Source: Anabaena cylindrica PCC 7122 (GTDB lineage: Bacteria; Cyanobacteriota; Cyanobacteriia; Cyanobacteriales; Nostocaceae). Taken from it: DNA of 64,000 bases. Both the position numbers and the translations under genes were made by a program. The notes under the pieces were generated by a model that had not been told where the DNA came from, ran no database searches, and saw only the letters and a list, made by a program, of their open reading frames with translations. Where the stretch lies: NCBI RefSeq assembly GCF_000317695.1, contig NC_019771.1:186001-250000 (forward strand), given 5' to 3'. Of the stretch, positions 34,416 to 44,373 are shown one piece after another; position 1 is the first letter of the stretch, and each line of letters begins with the position of its first letter.

Positions 34416-37400
34416 ATGAAAGCACCATTACCTGATGATGAAACACAGAGAATAGCGGCACTTTTAGAGTATAAGATTTTAGACACCCCGCCCGAACAGG
34501 TTTTTGACGATATCACTCATCTGGCTTCATATATTTGTGGAACTCCTATTTCCTTAGTGAGCTTAGTTGATCAAAATCGCCAATGGTTTAAATCTAAAGT
34601 CGGTTTGGATGCCTTAGAAACATCTCGTGATCTTGCGTTTTGCGCTCATGCAATTCTTGAAAATGATGTCTTTATTATTCCTGATGCAACAGATGATACA
34701 AGATTCGCCGCTAATCCCTTAGTCCTAGATGACCCAAGTATTCGTTTTTATGCAGGTGTACCTTTAATAAATGCTCAGGGTCATGCACTGGGAACTCTAT
34801 GCGTAATTGATCGTGTACCACGAAAACTAACGGATGAACAAGTAGAAGTATTAAGAATTTTAGGTCGTCAAGTCATCCAACAACTAGAAATGCGACGCAA
34901 TTTAGCTAGTTTGGTACTTGCCGGACAGGAACGCAAACAATCAAATAAAATACACATTCAATTTTTTAAAAAGGTTTCGGCAGGATTTGGATTAGCTTCA
35001 GCAATTTTAGTTTTAATTGCCGGAGTTTACTATCAAAATACAAAATCTTTTATTACAACTAGTAATCAAGTCACAAAAATTCAAGAACAAATCAATAAAC
35101 AAGAAAAATTTCTATCTTTAATGAAGGATGCTGAAACTGGAGGACATGGTTATATTCTAACAGGAGATAAGTCTTATTTAAAACCATATGAAAAAGCAGT
35201 TAACAAGATTAATCAAGAAATAAAATCTCTGAAATCCCTAACAATAGATCAACCAATTCAACAGCAGCGTATTTTAATTATTGAAGACTTAACATCAGCA
35301 AAACTAGCATTAATTAAGCGGACTATCGACTTGCGACAAGAAAAAGGATTTGCAGCATCATTGCAAGTAATCCTGACGAATGAGGGCAAAAATCTCATGG
35401 ATAATATCCGCGAGGTGATCGATGAGATGGAGAAAGAAGAAGAAGTACTGCTTAAACAAAAAACAGCAGCGGCAAAAAGCGGTACAAGAAATACGATTTT
35501 GATAGTTGCGATCGCTCTCTGTTTGTGTTTTATAGTTCTATCCATAGTCTATTACCTAGTTTATCGAGAATTTATCAGACGAAAACAAACTGAAAATATC
35601 CTCAAACTAGAGCGTAATTTTATCTCAGCCGTCTTAGATACAGCCAGTGCTTTGGTTATAGTTCTCGATTTAGAAGGGCGAATTGTACGTTTTAATCAAG
35701 CCTGTAAACAACTGAGCGGTTACTCATTTGATGAAGTTAGAGATAGGTATCTCTGGGATATTTTTATACTTCCTGAAGAAATAGATACTATTAGATCATG
35801 TTTTCAAGATTTACAATTTAATCAAGGTTTTAAAGAAGGCGAAAGTTACTGGATAACGAAAGATAAAAGCTTGCGATTGATTACATGGACTAATACTTCC
35901 CTCAAGGATATGGAAGGAAATATTGAATATATAATTTGCACTGGTATTGATATTACCGGAAAGAAACGAAATCAAAAATATTTAGAGGCACAATATGCTG
36001 CCAGCAATGCTTTAGCACAATCTTTCACTATTAGCGAAGCTACTCACCGCATATTACAGGGAATTTGTCAGAGTCTGGACTGGGATTGGGGTGAACTTTG
36101 GCTAATTGATCAGCAAGATAATGTGCTGCGATGCCTGGAAGTTTGGTATGGAGAAGTTCCTGAACTACAAGAATTTGAAACCATAACTAGGGCAATGACT
36201 TTTAGTATAGGAGAGGGTTTACCTGGTCAAGTATGGGCAGATTTTCAACCGATATGGGTGATTGATGTTACCAAAGAACCTAACTTTTTAAGAGGAATTA
36301 ATGCCAAACAAATAGGACTACACGCAGCTTTTGGGTTTCCTATCTGTGGTGAAAATAAGACTTTTGGGGTCATGAGTTTCTTTAATAAGAAAACTCACCA
36401 ACCAGATCCAAATCTGTTGAAAACTATGATGTCTATTGGTAATCAGGTAGGACAGTTTATAGAGCGTAAACAGGCCGCAGAGGAGGTCGAACGCCAAAAT
36501 CAGCGATCGCTCCTTTTAACCGATGTCACCCTAAAAATTCGCCATTCTTTACAAATCGACGAAATCCTGCAAACCAGTGTCACAGAGGTACAGAAGCTGC
36601 TGCAAGCTGATCGTGTACTGATTCTAGAGTTGCTGGCAGATGGATCTTTAAATGCCAAAAAAGAAGCATTAATTCCCGGTATCCCTGTTGTTATGGGGGA
36701 AAATATTCTTGACCCTTGTTTTGCAGAAACGTACATCCAGAAATATCGTCAAGGATGGATAGGTATCATTAACGATATAGAGCAAGCTAACATTCAGCCT
36801 TGTCATATCCAACTATTGCAAAGGTTTCAAGTTAAAGCTAACCTTGTGATTCCCCTGTTCTGCAAAGAGCAACTTTGGGGTTTACTCATTGCTCATCAGT
36901 GTACCCAAACCCGTGATTGGAATACCTGGGAAATTGAACTTCTCAAGTCCTTATCTGACCAAATCGGTATTGCTTTAACTCAAGCCCAATTACTAGAAGC
37001 AGAAACCCAACAACGACAAGAACTCGAATTAGCACGACACCAAGCCGAGTTAGCATCTCTGGCCAAAAGTGCTTTTTTGGCCAACATGAGCCATGAAATT
37101 CGTACTCCTATGAATGCCGTTTTGGGAATGACGGGCTTGTTGTTAGAAACTGCCCTCAATCGAGAGCAACAAGATTTTGTTGAAACAATTCGTATTAGTG
37201 GAGATGCTCTTTTATCTCTAATTAACGAAATTTTGGATCTCTCTAAACTTGAAGCTGGGGAGATGGAATTAGAACATCTAGATTTTGATTTATCGTCCTG
37301 TATAGAAGAAGTATTAGATTTATTGGCTCCCCAAGCTCATCATAAAGGCTTGGAAATTGGGGCTTTGATTCGTCGTAAAGTTCCCATCCAACTCCAAGGA

Positions 37401-39047
37401 GATGCCAGCCGCTTAAGACAAATTTTAATGAATTTAATCGGCAATGCAATTAAATTCACCAGTGAAGGGGAGGTGGTAGTACAAGTAGAACTGTTATCAG
37501 AAACTGCGACTACAGCAACTATCAAATTTTCGATTACAGATACAGGTATTGGCATTACTTCTGAAGACCAACACAAGCTGTTTCAAGCATTTAGCCAAGT
37601 CGATGCTTCAATTACCCGTCAATATGGTGGCACAGGTTTAGGATTAGCTATTTGCCGACAGTTAGTCAATTTGATGGGAGGAGAAATTGGAGTTACAAGT
37701 GAGATAGGGCAAGGATCTAAATTTTGTTTTGATTTATCTTTTACCAAACAACTTTATTTTGCTTGCCCAGTTAAAGAGCCAGAAATTCTCACTAATAGAC
37801 GCTTGTTAGTGGTAGATGATAATGATACAAATCGCAAAATTGTTTACCATCAGGCTACTCGTTGGGGAATGCAAGTAGATGAAGCGGCTAATGCTCAAGT
37901 CGCTTTCCAGGCTTTACAAGCAGCAGCAGCAGCGGGTAAACCCTATGATATTGCTTTGGTTGATATGCAAATGCCGACTGTAGATGGCTTGACTTTAGGG
38001 GTACAAATTAAAGCCAATGATGCGATCGCTCATGTTCCTTTAATTATGTTGACTTCTACCAATCAACGCGATGAAGTCCAAAAAGCTCTCAAAATAGGAT
38101 TTGCTGGTTATCTAGTAAAACCAGTCAAGCCATCCCGTCTATTTGATACTATCATGAATATTTTGGTAGCAAAATCAAATTTAAATGATCATCAAATCAG
38201 CTTAATATCAGAAACTCTCTCTCTCGATCAGCAATTTACACAAACTACTAGCTTTACTAAAACAAACATACGAGTCCTGTTAGCAGAGGATAATTTAGTT
38301 AATCAAAAAGTAGCCCTCAAGCAACTTCAAACTCTGGGTTATATAGCTGATACTGTCAGCAATGGGGAAGAAGTTTTACATCTATTAGAAACAGTCCCTT
38401 ATGATTTGATTTTGATGGATTGTCAAATGCCCGTTCTCGATGGTTTACAAACAACAAGAGCAATTCGTAATTGGCCAGATAGTCATTTTCTCCGTCGTCG
38501 CCAACCTGTGATCATTGCCATGACTGCTAATGCTATGAAAGAAGACGAACAAACCTGTCTAAATGCAGGAATGAATGGTTATGTGAGTAAGCCTGTAGTC
38601 AAAGAAAAATTGGCCAATATTTTAGAGTACTGGAGTAGAAGGATACTCAATACAAATGAAGTTAGTATTTGTGATCAAACAGTTGCTGAAAAAAATAATG
38701 ATTTATTTGACTTAGCTATTGACTGGGAATATTTACATCAATTATCTGAAAATAACACGAAATTTGAATTAGAGCTATTAAAATTATTTGTTGAAGATAG
38801 TGTATCTCATTTAGAAAGAATCAAAACCGCAGTTCTTTCCCATGACTTCCAGCAAATTGGCAGAGAAGCTCATCATTTTAAAGGTGCTAGTGGCAATATT
38901 GGCGTGAAAACCATTCAGATAGCCGCCGAAAAAATAGAACAACTAAATCACCAGCAAGAATATAGTGGTATAGATCAATTAATTGTAGAAATAGAAGATT
39001 TTCTCCAGCAGATTCAAGGTTTTTTAACTAATAATCTCAATACCTAA
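34416..39047 (+). CDS. Multidomain hybrid sensor histidine kinase (GAF-CHASE3-PAS-GAF-GAF-HisKA-HATPase-REC-REC-Hpt)
   Basis: 1543 residues. Order: GAF (about 25-165), membrane helix (188-206), CHASE3 sensor (207-358, AETGGHGYILTGDKSYL), second membrane helix (360-384), PAS (400-516), two GAFs (about 525-680 and 700-860), HisKA with His893 (MSHEIRTPMN), HATPase (NLIGNAIKF, DTGIGI, GTGLGLAICRQL), REC1 with Asp1183 (VDMQMP), REC2 with Asp1335 (MDCQMP), and an Hpt domain with His1486 (EAHHFKGASGN). All steps of a His-Asp-Asp-His phosphorelay are therefore in one chain; a separate response regulator should receive the phosphate but none is adjacent. A GAF before the membrane part is unusual but occurs in cyanobacteria. 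It is convergent with the eCIS locus; no direct link can be shown. Confidence 0.92.
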   Translation: MKAPLPDDETQRIAALLEYKILDTPPEQVFDDITHLASYICGTPISLVSLVDQNRQWFKSKVGLDALETSRDLAFCAHAILENDVFIIPDATDDTRFAANPLVLDDPSIRFYAGVPLINAQGHALGTLCVIDRVPRKLTDEQVEVLRILGRQVIQQLEMRRNLASLVLAGQERKQSNKIHIQFFKKVSAGFGLASAILVLIAGVYYQNTKSFITTSNQVTKIQEQINKQEKFLSLMKDAETGGHGYILTGDKSYLKPYEKAVNKINQEIKSLKSLTIDQPIQQQRILIIEDLTSAKLALIKRTIDLRQEKGFAASLQVILTNEGKNLMDNIREVIDEMEKEEEVLLKQKTAAAKSGTRNTILIVAIALCLCFIVLSIVYYLVYREFIRRKQTENILKLERNFISAVLDTASALVIVLDLEGRIVRFNQACKQLSGYSFDEVRDRYLWDIFILPEEIDTIRSCFQDLQFNQGFKEGESYWITKDKSLRLITWTNTSLKDMEGNIEYIICTGIDITGKKRNQKYLEAQYAASNALAQSFTISEATHRILQGICQSLDWDWGELWLIDQQDNVLRCLEVWYGEVPELQEFETITRAMTFSIGEGLPGQVWADFQPIWVIDVTKEPNFLRGINAKQIGLHAAFGFPICGENKTFGVMSFFNKKTHQPDPNLLKTMMSIGNQVGQFIERKQAAEEVERQNQRSLLLTDVTLKIRHSLQIDEILQTSVTEVQKLLQADRVLILELLADGSLNAKKEALIPGIPVVMGENILDPCFAETYIQKYRQGWIGIINDIEQANIQPCHIQLLQRFQVKANLVIPLFCKEQLWGLLIAHQCTQTRDWNTWEIELLKSLSDQIGIALTQAQLLEAETQQRQELELARHQAELASLAKSAFLANMSHEIRTPMNAVLGMTGLLLETALNREQQDFVETIRISGDALLSLINEILDLSKLEAGEMELEHLDFDLSSCIEEVLDLLAPQAHHKGLEIGALIRRKVPIQLQGDASRLRQILMNLIGNAIKFTSEGEVVVQVELLSETATTATIKFSITDTGIGITSEDQHKLFQAFSQVDASITRQYGGTGLGLAICRQLVNLMGGEIGVTSEIGQGSKFCFDLSFTKQLYFACPVKEPEILTNRRLLVVDDNDTNRKIVYHQATRWGMQVDEAANAQVAFQALQAAAAAGKPYDIALVDMQMPTVDGLTLGVQIKANDAIAHVPLIMLTSTNQRDEVQKALKIGFAGYLVKPVKPSRLFDTIMNILVAKSNLNDHQISLISETLSLDQQFTQTTSFTKTNIRVLLAEDNLVNQKVALKQLQTLGYIADTVSNGEEVLHLLETVPYDLILMDCQMPVLDGLQTTRAIRNWPDSHFLRRRQPVIIAMTANAMKEDEQTCLNAGMNGYVSKPVVKEKLANILEYWSRRILNTNEVSICDQTVAEKNNDLFDLAIDWEYLHQLSENNTKFELELLKLFVEDSVSHLERIKTAVLSHDFQQIGREAHHFKGASGNIGVKTIQIAAEKIEQLNHQQEYSGIDQLIVEIEDFLQQIQGFLTNNLNT

Positions 39048-39165
39048 TTATCTTCATTTTCTGGGTTTAAGAGTATGTGGCAACTCCTAATAAAACACTA
39101 CCCTGATTTTACCAAGTTGTCATTTTAATGTGAGTTCGACGCAGATAAAAAAGTAGAAAGCTTAT

Positions 39166-41352
39166 TCAGAAAGAATTTGAGCCAACTCTACCTAATTCTT
39201 TATCCTTGAGAATTTTGCCCATTTTTTGATATTCACGACGTATTGCTTGAATTAAGTGAGACATCTCAATCTGATTGCTATCATCAGCAGATAGAAATGC
39301 GGCTGTTAAGGCAATATTACGAATATTCGCTCCTGTAAGTTCAAAATTACGGGCTAGGAAATTTAAATCTATTTCAGGACTACAGGGTGCGCTGGTAGGA
39401 AATATTTTCTGCCAAATCTGGTATCGTTGTTTTTCATTAGGAAATGGAAATTCAACAATAAACCGTAGTCGCCGCACAAAAGCATCATCCATATTCATGC
39501 GTAGATTGGTTGTGAGAATGGTTATACCTTCATACTCTTCCATTTTCTGTAATAGGTAACTTATTTCCAAATTAGCATAACGATCATGGGCATCTTTTAC
39601 TTCACTGCGCTTACCAAATAGGGCATCTGCTTCATCAAATAAAAGAATAGCATTAGCGTTGGTAGCAGCAGTAAAAATATGATTGAGGTTTTTTTCTGTT
39701 TCACCAATATATTTACTAACAACTTGGGATAAATCAATTTTATACAAATCAAGTTGTAATTCTTGGGCAATGATTTCCGCAGCCATTGTTTTACCTGTAC
39801 CTGATGTTCCAGAAAACATGACATTTAGTCCTCTTCCCAGTGATAATTTACTTTCAAAACCCCACTTTTCCCAAACTAAATGTTGGTGCTTGACTTGATT
39901 GCAGATTTCTCTCAATAAATTCTTTTGATTATCTGGTAATACAATATCTTCCCAAGCATATTTAGGCTGAATGTGCCGCGCTAGGGTAGCTAAATCCTGT
40001 CCTGATAATCCTCTGGCAGCGGTAAATAAATCAGTTAATGATATGGGTTGTTGTGAAGTAAGTTTGGTGTCAGTAAACCCTAATACCGCACTTTCCCAGC
40101 CTGCTTGATTAGTAGCCGTTGCCACAGCATTGGCAATTTGTTCAGAAGTGAGACGAAAGCGATCGCTCAAACTATCCAATTCTATATCATTAAGGGTAAT
40201 ATCTGCGGCTTGTAAGTAATTTTGCCAATAAAAACGACGCTGCTCAAAATTGGGCATTACAAAAGGAATCGTCATCACTTCTATGGCTTTAGTCGCCGTA
40301 TTTACCCCAGCTTTCACACCAGCGATAATAGTAACTATAGGATATGCTTTTAACTGCTGGATAAAGCTGTCATATAAAATAGCATTTTCTTTCGTTTGCA
40401 AAACGTCTAAATCTTCTATATACAGCAAAGCATTTTTAAACAAAGCTTCCCGAAATAATAATTTGATATTAGTTGTAAATTCGGCTTTAGCTTCCGCAAT
40501 GCGCGCCAATTCGGCGATTAACAAAGGTACTCGCAATGACTTGGTAATAGCTTCAGCCGTATGACGTTTTCCAGATGTATCCTCACCTGGAAAATATAAA
40601 TTTAGGGGTAAACCTGCTTGCGAATTAGTAGTGATTACAGAGATTAAACCTTGCTTGATTTCAAATTTTAAAGGCAATTGATCTAAATTTAATTTAGGGG
40701 TAATTAGTTGACAGAAAGAAAGGAGTCTGCTGTCAATTGCTGTTTCTCCTAACAATACTTGAATGACTTGTGTATCAAGTTTAATATTATGGGCAAGTAG
40801 GGGAGGATCTGTTTGATGAGATTCGGGGTAAAGGTGCAGCAAACCATGACGAATAAGAGGCGCATCAGCACTAAAATGAACCCGCCTTGTTAGTTTTTCT
40901 ATGGCTGAAGTACAGAGTAAATTCAAAGCTAAATCTACCGTCGGGCGCTTACAGCGTACATCATCTTGGAGATAGGCATAAAGTCTTTCATAACGGCGGT
41001 CTAGTTCTGGGGCGAGTGCGATCGCTATAATATTGATATCGAAATCTGATAAACCAAAAATTTCCTGAAGCCAGGCTAACCGAGAATTTTCCTGAATAAT
41101 ATCAGCAGAAAATTCTTGAACCGCAGTTTCTTTAATCGTCAATATTGGTATTCCCGGTTTTCTTTCGAGCAACCTTTCTACTTCTTCGTCATTGATTTGT
41201 ATTCCCTGATAGGGGTTATTAGCTGCTTCTGAACCATAAGCAACTTCGGCGGCTGCTATAGCATTTTCTAGTAGTTGATCCAATTTTTCTAAAAGCAGCA
41301 AGAGTTGATTATAGTTACAAATATGCGCGGGTAATGTACTTTCAAGAAACAT
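39166..41352 (-). CDS. eCIS AAA+ ATPase (Afp15-like)
   Basis: 728 residues from the ATG at 41352. The frame stays open to a TTG at 41427, but that extension is encoded partly by a MITE-like repeat, so the ATG is preferred. The N-terminal 450 residues hold helical and degenerate ATPase-like parts (LFPGEDTSGKRHTAE has a relic of a nucleotide loop as YFPGEDTSGKRH). The C-terminal AAA+ module is intact: Walker A GTSGTGKT with Lys521, Walker B ILLFDEADALFGKR, and arginine finger region DAFVRRLRF. In contractile injection systems this ATPase is needed for assembly or effector loading. It is the last gene of the minus-strand locus in this window, downstream of the DcrB-like gene by about 300 bases. 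Confidence 0.88.
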   Translation of the reverse strand: MFLESTLPAHICNYNQLLLLLEKLDQLLENAIAAAEVAYGSEAANNPYQGIQINDEEVERLLERKPGIPILTIKETAVQEFSADIIQENSRLAWLQEIFGLSDFDINIIAIALAPELDRRYERLYAYLQDDVRCKRPTVDLALNLLCTSAIEKLTRRVHFSADAPLIRHGLLHLYPESHQTDPPLLAHNIKLDTQVIQVLLGETAIDSRLLSFCQLITPKLNLDQLPLKFEIKQGLISVITTNSQAGLPLNLYFPGEDTSGKRHTAEAITKSLRVPLLIAELARIAEAKAEFTTNIKLLFREALFKNALLYIEDLDVLQTKENAILYDSFIQQLKAYPIVTIIAGVKAGVNTATKAIEVMTIPFVMPNFEQRRFYWQNYLQAADITLNDIELDSLSDRFRLTSEQIANAVATATNQAGWESAVLGFTDTKLTSQQPISLTDLFTAARGLSGQDLATLARHIQPKYAWEDIVLPDNQKNLLREICNQVKHQHLVWEKWGFESKLSLGRGLNVMFSGTSGTGKTMAAEIIAQELQLDLYKIDLSQVVSKYIGETEKNLNHIFTAATNANAILLFDEADALFGKRSEVKDAHDRYANLEISYLLQKMEEYEGITILTTNLRMNMDDAFVRRLRFIVEFPFPNEKQRYQIWQKIFPTSAPCSPEIDLNFLARNFELTGANIRNIALTAAFLSADDSNQIEMSHLIQAIRREYQKMGKILKDKELGRVGSNSF

Positions 41353-41412
41353 GAGATTAGTTAACAATTGCAAATTACAGCAGTTTCCATCTAGATGAGA
41401 TACAAATATGAA

Positions 41413-41519
41413 TATAGCGTTTCCCAATCACATGAGGTATGTGATAGCCCCCTCCTCGCTTGCGGGGAGGGGGTTGGGGGTGGGGTTTTTGTACCTCACT
41501 CAACCAATAACCGCTATAA
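41413..41519 (+). mobile_element. MITE-like repeat, copy 2
   Basis: Begins tatagcgtttcccaat and ends accgctataa; centre rich in c/g (ccccctcc...gggggtggggttttt). It is related to 31252-31370. It separates the AAA+ gene from the DcrB-like gene within the eCIS locus and may affect transcription of the AAA+ gene. Confidence 0.6.
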
Positions 41520-41661
41520 TAAAACTCTTGTGAGGGAGGACAGGGATTGCCCGCCCTAGTGTATGCTGTGAAAAGTTATGATTAATGTATCAAATATTTT
41601 TTGACTGCATCCTAAACTTCCCCTTAGTAAGAAGAGGGAAATTGCTGTTATTATTTCCCCT

Positions 41662-42156
41662 TTACCTAGTAATTTGTGTTGATTGCAGAATAGCATTAAA
41701 TATTGGTAAATATTTCTCTGCTAATGGTTTTAAAGTTGCCGCATTGATTAAGTAAAAAGCAGAATCATCTAATTTGATTAAAGATTGTACTTGGGATAGC
41801 CGCAACCCCGTATTTTCTTCCGTCCACTCATAGTATCTTACATAGGCAGGGTGATTTGCTATTTGAAACTGTTCTTCCTTGATTAGTTGAAATTCATTAT
41901 AATCCTGTGCCATCTCTTCCACTGATTCTTTAATCAATGTTTCAAACCAACCAGAATTAGTATTATCAGGTTCTGCTAATGTGTAACTCATTGTAGAACG
42001 ATACTCATCGAAATACTCTTCAAAACCAGTTTCTGGTTCTCCAAAGATTCTAAATTGCAATTCACTAATAATTTCTCCACTCCAGTTTTCAGGTACGGAA
42101 ATAGATATTCCGATTTCCTCATGGGAATAAGTTGCCATTGGGGGTAATTCTGCCAT
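41662..42156 (-). CDS. DcrB-like/DUF1795-type small protein in the eCIS locus
   Basis: 164 residues, no signal peptide. The opening (YSHEEIGISISVPENWSG) and the middle (HPAYVRYYEWTEENTGLRLSQVQSLIKLDDSAFYLINAAT) fit the DcrB/PsbP-like fold seen in the DUF1795 group, which is found as a chaperone or adaptor next to secreted toxins. It lies just after the DUF4157 gene, so an effector-loading or immunity role is plausible but not shown. The fold call is by pattern and could be wrong. Confidence 0.6.
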   Translation of the reverse strand: MAELPPMATYSHEEIGISISVPENWSGEIISELQFRIFGEPETGFEEYFDEYRSTMSYTLAEPDNTNSGWFETLIKESVEEMAQDYNEFQLIKEEQFQIANHPAYVRYYEWTEENTGLRLSQVQSLIKLDDSAFYLINAATLKPLAEKYLPIFNAILQSTQITR

Positions 42157-42318
42157 ATTTTCCTCGCTTTTGTGATGAATATTTCTTGTTTTTCACTTCA
42201 AAAGATAGATGTATGAAATATTTGCGTATGGTGTTTAACACTTGTATATGATCCTGGCTCAATCAGGGGGATAAATTTGATAAATTTCCCCCTTTCAAAG
42301 CAAACTAAGATTCAGACA

Positions 42319-44142
42319 TTATTCGTCAGATTCAGATCCGCTATCTTTCAGAGATTTATAGATAGATTTACCTTTTTTGTATACTTTTGAACCACCTTTA
42401 TAAATTTTGTTAGCGGTTCTCTGTCCTCTTGCTGAAAGACGTGCGAATATTCTGTTCTTGATCTTATCTTTAACCTTGCTAGCAATAGCCTTGCCAATTC
42501 CTTTCACATCTACTTCTATATCGCCATCTGCACCACCACCAATACCGAGAGTTGTGCTTAAACCACCGCTTAATTTCAGCTTGCCGTCTTTAAATTCAAA
42601 AGTACCCTCTACCTTACCACCGATACCTGCTTGTGCCTCTACCTCGCCGGAAAGTTTAACTAAAACTTTACCTTTGTATGAGATGGACTTACTACCTTTA
42701 GCAGAAGCTCTAACTCCAGCAAAAGCTTCAGCCTTACCTGATGCACTTATTCCTTTTTTGGAAATGCTGAAATTTCCTTCAGCTTTTGCTTCTGCACCTG
42801 CAAAAGCTTCACCTGATAACTCAGCCGCTACTTTTAAATTACCGATTTCACCACTTAACTCTATTTCTATATTGCCTTCAACCCCTGCTTTGGCTTCAGC
42901 TTCACCAGATAGCTCTAAACCTGTCAAGGCTCCTAGTTTAGCCTCTCCTTTTGCTGATCCCTTAATACCCATAAAGGTAGTGAGCTTGGCTTTAAAATCT
43001 CCCTTGAACTGACCAATTATTGCTTGATGCTCTGTAGAAAGTTCAGCACTTAATCCAATACTGCTAGATACTGTAGCGATCGCCGAAAAGCCATTCACGA
43101 TATCCATGACCACTTTAAATTCGGCTTCATTCTCTATTCCCAAACTTTTTTTAATTGAAGTTTCGGAACTGTAATTTAGCATATCTGATTCTACTTGAGT
43201 TTTCTTAGTAGATTCACCAAAAAAACCTATTTGCTGCATAACTTTTACAGCTTTTTCGATTTGTTCTGGAGATGCTTTATTAATTTTCTCAATTTCTGTC
43301 TCTATACCTTTAGTAGCTTTTTGTTCTCTCTCTGTGGTCTTTGTTGTTCCGTTTCTTTCTGAAATTACCTTACTTTTATCTTCTGTAGTTTTTTTCTGAA
43401 TTAGCCCCTGTCTTTGCACTAATCCATTGTTTTGCTGCACTACATGAGTTAATTCATGAGCAATTAATTCCTGTCCCTGCTGACTACTAGGTTGATATTC
43501 TCCCTGACGAAAGAAGATATCTTTTCCTGTGGTAAATGCTTTAGCTTGTAGGGATTGATTAAGGTGATTGGCTGGGCTGTCTGTGTGGATGCGAACTTGC
43601 CTAAAGTCAGCTTTAAATGCTTGTTCTAAGGGTTCTTGTAAATTTTCAGGAAGAGATTGTCCTTTACCTCTTACTTTTTGAATAGATGTTTCTACATCAG
43701 GCTGTACAATTCTCTGTGTGCCATGAGACGCAGATTTTCTCATCAATTTTTGGCTTTGAATAGCCGCAATTTCTGGGTTAGCTGATGATGAGGAAACAGG
43801 ATAATTTATCTGCTTAACCACTTGTGCAGCTACTCTATCAGCTTCTTGTTCATATTTATCCCCGACTTGATTAACTGCCAGTTTGGTCTGTACGGGAGAA
43901 CCTTGTCTATTAGCTGTTAATTCATGGGACAAACCACGAAATAAAGGACGACGCTGAATTGATGAGTTATCTATTGGTTGATTTGGCAAACTTTGGGACG
44001 AAATCAGCCGACCTAACGCCCTATTACTGAATACTTCTTGTAGTTTTTCTGCTGGATGAATATCCCGGTTGTTGTTAGATGTGGCTTTTGAGGGGTCCGT
44101 GGGTTTGGTCTTTTTGGTTTGGCGTTGTCGCAAAGTACCCAT
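42319..44142 (-). CDS. DUF4157 (eCIS core domain) protein, putative injected effector
   Basis: 607 residues. The DUF4157/eCIS-core region (about 92-245) has GDKYEQEADRVA, VRIHTDSPA, FTTGKDIFF and the zinc-peptidase-like motif HELTH (229-233) followed by VVQQ. This domain is nearly always encoded in contractile injection loci and often heads effectors. Residues about 250-380 are a charged helical stretch. Residues about 385-550 are an unusual Gly/Ala/Glu/Lys region of alternating small and polar residues (SGEAEAKAGVEGNIEIELSG type, repeated), which I do not recognise. The C-terminus is strongly basic (KDKIKNRIFARLSARGQ, YKKGKSIYKSLK). I infer a modular toxin or payload with an unknown C-terminal activity. 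PAAR-like lies upstream, DcrB-like downstream. Confidence 0.82.
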   Translation of the reverse strand: MGTLRQRQTKKTKPTDPSKATSNNNRDIHPAEKLQEVFSNRALGRLISSQSLPNQPIDNSSIQRRPLFRGLSHELTANRQGSPVQTKLAVNQVGDKYEQEADRVAAQVVKQINYPVSSSSANPEIAAIQSQKLMRKSASHGTQRIVQPDVETSIQKVRGKGQSLPENLQEPLEQAFKADFRQVRIHTDSPANHLNQSLQAKAFTTGKDIFFRQGEYQPSSQQGQELIAHELTHVVQQNNGLVQRQGLIQKKTTEDKSKVISERNGTTKTTEREQKATKGIETEIEKINKASPEQIEKAVKVMQQIGFFGESTKKTQVESDMLNYSSETSIKKSLGIENEAEFKVVMDIVNGFSAIATVSSSIGLSAELSTEHQAIIGQFKGDFKAKLTTFMGIKGSAKGEAKLGALTGLELSGEAEAKAGVEGNIEIELSGEIGNLKVAAELSGEAFAGAEAKAEGNFSISKKGISASGKAEAFAGVRASAKGSKSISYKGKVLVKLSGEVEAQAGIGGKVEGTFEFKDGKLKLSGGLSTTLGIGGGADGDIEVDVKGIGKAIASKVKDKIKNRIFARLSARGQRTANKIYKGGSKVYKKGKSIYKSLKDSGSESDE

Positions 44143-44190
44143 AATATTAGCCTCTACTTTTTAATGGCGGGTGTGAATGTGAAGACTGTT

Positions 44191-44283
44191 CGGTTAAGAG
44201 TTTTCGTAGGTTGGGTTAAGCGATAATGTTGGGTTTCCTATCGTCAACCCAACCTACATAATTATATTTTTTGCGCTTAACCG
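44191..44283. repeat. Nested inverted repeat (gtaggttgggtt type)
   Basis: Outer arms cggttaag (44191-44198) and cttaaccg (44276-44283), inner arms gtaggttgggtt (44206-44217) and aacccaacctac (44246-44257). A dispersed repeat placed between the PAAR-like and DUF4157 genes; it may form a strong hairpin in the transcript. Confidence 0.65.
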
Positions 44284-44373
44284 AAAAGTATTGGGTGTGA
44301 AGGTGAATATTGGTCATCAAACTTTCAATTTGTGCAAGAATAAATTGCTAAAAGAGAACTGGTATTAGTTAAT

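Noticed and set aside
41353..41427. N-terminal extension of the AAA+ protein from a TTG
   Set aside because: Part of it is encoded by a repeat element; the ATG at 41352 is preferred.
42407..43012. 201-residue plus-strand frame opposite the DUF4157 gene
   Set aside because: It is a Pro/Ser/Ala-rich antisense shadow of the repetitive Gly/Ala/Glu coding region.
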